Part shown: one piece after another, positions 58,112 through 64,000 of the stretch | How positions within the stretch are numbered: position 1 is the first letter of the stretch | How the letters are laid out: each line of letters opens with the position of its first letter | Origin: Cryptomeria japonica | Taxonomy: Eukaryota > Streptophyta > Pinopsida > Cupressales > Cupressaceae | Reading direction: 5' to 3' | DNA: 64,000 nucleotides | Assembly: GCF_030272615.1 (NCBI RefSeq) | Contig: NC_081413.1 | Coordinates: 102,820,239-102,884,238 of the forward strand | Position numbers and translations under genes: made by a program | The notes under the pieces: model-generated | Seen by the model: the letters and a program-made list of their open reading frames with translations, nothing else | Told to the model about the DNA's origin: nothing | Databases searched by the model: none

Positions 58112-60957
58112 TGTGAGGCCCTACCCCGACCCATCCTATCTCTTTAGTTATTTTTATTTTGGAACTATTTTGGATGCTAGTCTTTGACACACTATGGATA
58201 GAGAACTTTACATGGTCCCACGATTTTGGTAACATTGATATGTATGGATGCTTCATTTCTATGCCTTGTGGATTATAGAATATTATATGATTCTAGATTA
58301 GGGTAATATTGTGATGATGCAAGTTATTATCTAAATTTCAGGATTTGTTATAATGTTAGAAAAATGTTCGCATATCTTGTAGATGGATCAAATTTTGAGG
58401 ATTATGATGAAATTGCTTTGATTTGTGACAAATCGTATTTTATAATGTCAAGTCCTTGCAGAATGAATGTAATGTATTCTGATTTTGTGTTATATATTAT
58501 ATGAGGCTATTTGGGAAGTACTAATGTTTAAATTGAGATGTGCAGGAAATTGTCCATGTGACCATGGAAATATTAGGGAGAATCAAGTCTAGGCCTATGT
58601 GCGTTAGTAAAACCAGGGGTTGTCTATTTGGAGAGACAACACCCCGTATGTATTGTATTTTATTCGTAAATGTAAAATGTTGCATGAGTGTAAATTGTAA
58701 TTATTGAATTGTTTAAATTGTTTTAGGGACAATTGCCATGTATGTAATTGTGATGTGGAATTATGTTGAAGTGTCACTTGACACCTATGTAGTATGTTGT
58801 GTTGGCAAATTGTCTTGTCACCTTTTTGGAAAGTTTTATTTTTGTTAATTGTTATATCTCCTAATTATCCTTGAAGGAACCAAGAAATCTAGGTTAGTGA
58901 GCCACAAGGAAGGTCAACTCAGAGTTGACCCGTAGGTTAACTTCAGGTGGACTTTCTGAAGGTCAAATCAACTCCTAGAGTCAATTTTAGAGCTTTTCTA
59001 TTAGGCCTCATGGGGTACCTATGGGTGAAGGCCAAAATTGGCCATGTGTCTTTCCCTTAGGACTTGTTTAACCACCCAAAAAAGTGGTTTTACCAAGATG
59101 GACGAATTCCATCTATAGGAGTGCCATCCTTGGTAGGATAACCTTCTTGGAGATAGTAATCCCTCTTCCCCATTTCATTTCCCTTTTCTAGACACCTAGG
59201 TTAGGGAGTGTGTAAGACCTAGGGAAGACCAACCCAATGGGGGATCTCTCACTCTATCCAAGAGGTTGGAAGGAGTGAGAGAGGCCTTCTTAGGCTAAGA
59301 ATGGAAGCTTAGTGAGCTAATCACCCACTCTCCATCCTTGGAGATTTTTTGGAAAAACTTGGGAGGAAAAACCAGTTGGAGGAATAGGGAATTTGGGGGC
59401 CAAAGAATTGCAGAAAGTTGTGTGGATTGGGCAGCTCATCTCCAACTAAATTTAGCATACCTATTGGCAAAATAAGGTTGGTTTTTATCTCCTCTCGTTT
59501 ATGTTGTTTATGTTAGTTTATGTTGTTTGTTGAAGGAAAGAAATGCTTGTAAAGGGAGTGTTTATGTAAATTGTTGTTGAAAAAAAAAAAAAAAGTGTAG
59601 TTTCATTTCTATGTTTTTTTTGTTTGTGTTCTTGTTTTGGGAGTGTCCAAGATCTTCTACTCTTGGGAGAGTAGGATGATCTTGGGGTGGAAGAAGCATG
59701 ACAGCCTTGGGTGAGAGGCTCTCCTTAAGGAGAGTGGTCTCAAGGGTGTCCTTTGTGACCCTTGCTGCATAGCCTTGTGTATGCATTTGGGGGTCATAAG
59801 GGGAGAGAATATGGCTTTGAGCCTTTGGGGGGCATAAGGTGTGTGGGATGAATCTGTTGTGTATTTTGTGTTGCCATGAGGTGGCTTGAGTTATATTTTG
59901 GCTGCAGTCTCCCCAATGGTACTTGGTCCACTTCCACCCATAGATTGATCATCACAAAGTGTGGTGAAAGTGTAGCTTGGGATGGGAAGGTGTATGTTTG
60001 TGTGTTTGCCCTATTGTTGTGTTGTATTGCTTGGTTGTAACCCCGTCTAGGTCTTGATTCTCCTATCTCGGGGGTGGCTTCTGGTAAGCCTAGGCTGGGA
60101 GGTGAGCATCCCATGGTCACAGTCCTAAATTTTACTTGCAGGTGGCTTGGGAAAAAGACTAGGAGTTGCAGATTGTTGTGTTGCAGACTTTTATTCAGAT
60201 TTCTGATTTCTATTTAAAAGCAGAAAAGCAAGAAGAAAATGTAATCTTTATGATTTGTAGCAAAAAAAAAATGTATATGTAAATAGAGGACTTTAGATTG
60301 TTTTTCTGTTATCCTCTGTACAAGATTAGGAATGAAAAGGCTGATTAGTCTATTTACCCATTTTATATATGGGTCATTGTAAATTTAAAATCTGGAAAGC
60401 AATGTAATTTTTATTTATATTATGATATCTAATGTGTTGCTGAAGACTGCATCTAAACCTAGTTTGTTCACTTGTTTATTTACTGCAATATTAAAGAAAA
60501 GAAAAGAAAAATGCATTAGGTTTCATGGGTTACTTGCATAGTTTAGATTACTGTTATTTTATGACTGTCTGTTAAAAAGAAAAGAGAACTAGTGTTGTTT
60601 TATTTCTGAAGAAAGTAGGATGTTTGACTGTTAAATAAAAGAAAAAAAAAATAGACCTATTCTAAATGTTGTTAGAAGACAAAAAACAGAATGTAAATGG
60701 TTAAAATCTCAAGTCAATATAAGGGTTTTTAGCCCTATTATTTCAACATTTAATCATATATATATATCTATAGGTATATAAGTATATATATTGAAAATAT
60801 ATACCTATATATATATGAATATATATATATATATATAAATTCCTGTATGTGCATACCCCTGTAACAATGAAATAAAAGATATATAATCTGAATCCTGTGC
60901 ATCCCTGTTACTAAACATATAAAAGTATTGCAGAATAACCTTCTTAATCATATATAT

Positions 60958-60990
<33 letters not shown>

Positions 60991-61192
60991 CATATTTCTG
61001 TATCAGAAAAACATACTCTGTGGATGCCTGTAGAAAAAAAAAAGATATTGCATATTTATATGAGATACTGTGCACCGTGTATATATATATATATATTTGG
61101 TATTAAAAAAAAATAAAAATCGCATCATATAACATTTGAAAACCCACGAAATAACAAAATGGTTTAAAAAAAAAAAAAGGGAGACACGCGGG

Positions 61193-61436
61193 CCACTGTG
61201 TGTAACACAGTGGACGGCCACGGCCGAGCCACTGTGCTACACACAATGGGCGGCGCCGAAGGGCACCGCACTGTGTGTAACACAGTGGGCGGTCGCAGCC
61301 GCCATTGTGCTACGCACAATGAACGGCGCCCGCCACTGTGTGTATACACAGTGGGCAGCAGCTATGCCGTCCGCCACTGTGTGTATACACAGTGGGCAGC
61401 GGCTATGCCGTCCGCCACTGTGTGTATGCACAGCGG
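61193..61436. repeat. GC-rich palindrome array in LTR 3 (seven units)
   Basis: As in LTRs 1 and 2 but with one additional 41-bp unit (palindrome plus GGCAGC(A/G)GCTATGCCGTC linker), a clear unit gain or loss. Confidence 0.9.
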
Positions 61437-61545
61437 CGCCCGGAACCTCTCCCCACTTCCTCCGCCTCATCACATTTGGAAACCCTCTGCCGTACCTGCA
61501 ATCTCCCTCGCTCAAAAGAAAATGAACAATAAAATATAGGGGTTT

Positions 61546-61650
61546 AATAAACCCTAACCCATTTCGGGTTAGGGTATAAAATGATAAAAAAATAAAACAA
61601 GTGTAATATATAAAAATGCAACCCTAACCCAATTTCGGGTTAGGGTTAGC
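61546..61650 (+). promoter_or_regulatory. Putative promoter of LTR 3
   Basis: AAACCCTAACCC, GGGTTAGGG and TATAAAA near 61574-61580, followed by the second telomere-like inverted pair. Confidence 0.6.
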
Positions 61651-62672
61651 ATTTTAAGAATATATATATATATATATATATATGAGAAATTTAAATTGGA
61701 ATTTTAAACTTGGGTTTTAATTTATATATTGGGGTCAATTTAATAATGGAATTATTATATGTCCATTTAAATTGGGATTTTAAACTTTGATGTTAATATA
61801 TATACATTTGGGGTCAATTTAATAATGAAATTATTATATGTCCATTTAAATTGGAATTTTAAACCTTGATGTTAATATATATACATTTGGGGTAAATTTA
61901 ATAATGAAATTATTATATGTCCATATATTGGAATTTTAAACTTGGATTAAATATATATATATATTTGGGGTTAATTTAATAATGGAATTATTATATGCCC
62001 TTTTATTTTTTAGGGGATTAAAATTTTAAAATTAAAGGGATTTAAAAACAAAGGGGTTATTATAGTTGGATACACCATACATTAAATCGATTAATTTATT
62101 TAATTAATCAATAGATTTTCCCCAAATATATTTGGACGTTAGGAAAATTTGAAAGGAGGAATTTGTAAATTTATGAACCTTAAGCCCTTGAGACCGATTT
62201 TTGGTCGGATTGAAATTTAATTGACAAAATCAAGGGATTTAGGGAAAATTAGAATTGGCCTTAGGTTATCGTCGGTTTTAGTGGGCAATCGACATTGTAG
62301 TAATTCGAACCCTCATCGATTGGATGTATATAATAATTTCGCATGTGCATCAATTAATTAATAGCATTATCCTTATATGGATTGGGAATGATTTAATACA
62401 ATAAGATAATCAATTATCCCTTGATTTAATTAGCGACATCTTGTCGTAAGTAATTGAGCTAGCTAACTAATCCGTGATGCTAATTAATCCCCTCCCAACA
62501 AGTCGCTCGCTCGAGTTGGTTAATTTACCCAACCTTAGAAGTAAGTTTATTTACATCCTAGATAAGGCAAAACTTTAGTAAAGTTATTATATTATAGAAT
62601 ATGTTGCGAGTTCATGACGTGAAAAAAAAATTTTGTTGTTCCGTTTTTGTGCCCTAAAGTTTGGGCACGACA

Positions 62673-62677
62673 AAACA
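62673..62677. repeat. Target-site duplication of E (right)
   Basis: AAACA, identical to 38975-38979. Confidence 0.9.
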
Positions 62678-63097
62678 TAACACCAACTAATAAGATCAAC
62701 ACCTGGTTGACTTCATCATCCTCTTCACATGCATCAATAGAGACAAGCATAACACCCGCTCATGTCATAACTTCATAACCATAATCTATTTACCTCATAC
62801 ACACACACTTGATAGACTAGGGGCAAGAGAATCTACCACAATTGGAGTGCTTTGAAAATGATAACGCTATAGGTGAATTCATGGGTTTCAGAGATGGATT
62901 TTCCTATGATGATCCACAAAATCCAAAAACTAAAGAAATAAACACTGGAGATGTTGAACATGTACACTTAGTTGAGTCCTTATATCCTATTGGAAAAGAC
63001 ATCTTTATCTGACTCTTCAAACAAAGACCAATGAACTACCTACACAAAACTTCTTGACCCTATGAACAACATGCACCTTAAATAATATTATACCTAA
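62678..63097 (+). pseudogene. C unknown ORF, C-terminal part
   Basis: Continuation of 37465-38979 after E. It reads in frame across the insertion for about 35 codons to a TAA, then has further stops and shifts. The conserved C-terminal block seen in B is present: ENLPQLECFEND, ESLYPIGKDIFI and RPMNYLHKT. Compared with B it has an extra segment (GFRDGFSYDDPQNPK) between the first two motifs. Ends near TAA 63095-63097. Confidence 0.6.
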
Positions 63098-64000
63098 GGG
63101 CTGGGTTAGTTTAGGTTTTACTTTCTGCATTGCATATCATTTTATCCAAAGCACTGCATCACATATAGTTTCTTTTTCAAGCACACCATATTCAGAATTT
63201 TTATAGCATGTGTTTCTGCATTTTCATCTAGGGGCATCAATAAAACAAGGCAACTATCCACGTTGGTCATCTATTTGCATCTAAAAGAAACAAGGGTCAT
63301 TTCCTTTCTTAGATATTCAGACATGAAGTCTTTGAGGTCCTAAGGTCATTCATTTTCAACATTACCCTGTGACGACGCTTTACTTATGGTTGGGTAGTGA
63401 TTTCACTATTTGAGACTTATTAACCCAAAATCTATCAATTGCTATATCTCAAACACAATAAAAAAATCTCTAATTCATTCGAGACACCTAGTTGATCATA
63501 TGACTAGTGAAAAATCTAAAGTTCTACTTCAACGTCGTTGTAATTGTCACACCCAAGTAGGTTTCATTACTTACAAGTAAAGGCAAGAAAATAATAAAAG
63601 AAAAAAATTCATCTCAAGGCAATAAAGAAATGATATATAACTGAAATATCATGCATACAAAGTGTGACAAAAAGCTTGACTATGGGAACATGCAAGTAAC
63701 TCCATTAGGGCTATGAATTCTTATTGGCAATGGAGCAATATTTGATAATTATAGTCTATAACCTCGTCGGAGCCCTAAAAGATTGGTGGTAGTGAGGCTC
63801 TATTCAGGATGCTTTTGAAGTTAATCCACATAACTAGTCATATAGGATGCTAAGGATCTTTAGCGAATACGAGAGAGGGAATTAAATCATTTGCACACAC
63901 ATGGGCAAAAGAAGATCAAAGTTTCAAGAACCAATGGGAAAGTTTTCTGCGTCTCCATTTGTAAATCCTAGTCACTAAGTGTGTTAATTTGGATGTTCCA
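63098..64000 (+). other. C non-coding 3' tail
   Basis: Similar to 19248-20060 in B, with no ORF. The LTR and purine tract expected at the end of C are outside the window. Confidence 0.6.

Larger units (their letters stand above)
58112..62672 (+). repeat. E LTR 3 (4561 bp)
   Basis: Ends GGGCACGACA, followed by AAACA. AT microsatellites (about 60757-60837, 60950-60991, 61079-61096, 61661-61682, 61950-61964) are mostly shorter than in LTRs 1 and 2. It has one extra palindrome unit and more private substitutions in its last 1.1 kb than the other two LTRs. Confidence 0.95.

Overview
This window is plant nuclear DNA made almost entirely of nested, decayed LTR retrotransposons. I find no host protein gene, rRNA, tRNA or CRISPR array. 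Copia and gypsy polyproteins with plant-type domains, plant-type primer-binding sites and several layers of nesting point to a seed plant with a large repeat-rich genome. A gymnosperm is my guess, not something the sequence proves.

Reading outward from the insertion junctions, the left part is element B (plus strand, from 17015). It was hit by element F (minus strand, window start to 17014). F was then hit by a Copia element, A1 (76-7421, target duplication ATATT), and by a pol-less Copia relative, A2 (9573-16433, target duplication CTTAG). B ends in an LTR at 22010-23032. That LTR also seems to start element D, a Ty3/gypsy element of the Tat type (gag 25033 to integrase end 30887, then two extra ORFs). 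D is cut at 33558 by element C, whose 5' LTR is 33559-34810. C is cut at 38979 by element E (38980-62672, target duplication AAACA). C resumes at 62678 and runs off the window.

E is the youngest and clearest unit. It is a chromovirus-type gypsy element arranged LTR-internal-LTR-internal-LTR. It has three LTRs of about 4.6 kb and two collinear internal regions of exactly 4949 bp, all inside one pair of 5-bp target duplications. Both gag-pol frames are free of frameshifts but carry 8 and 9 premature stops. All are TAG or TGA, and every stop private to one copy faces CAG or CGA in the other.

The most unusual content is the set of ORFs that do not belong to standard gag-pol. A2 carries a roughly 1060-codon unknown ORF where pol should be. 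D carries an archaeal-type RNase H domain before its reverse transcriptase, plus an antisense and a sense extra ORF after integrase. B and C share an unknown Pro/Ser/Asn-rich ORF with a conserved C-terminal block in place of pol. The A2 ORF and the D sense ORF share short spaced motifs, suggesting one plant-specific protein family carried by two retrotransposon superfamilies. These parts do not form an operon or pathway. What connects them is nesting and, probably, mobilisation of pol-less elements by related autonomous ones.
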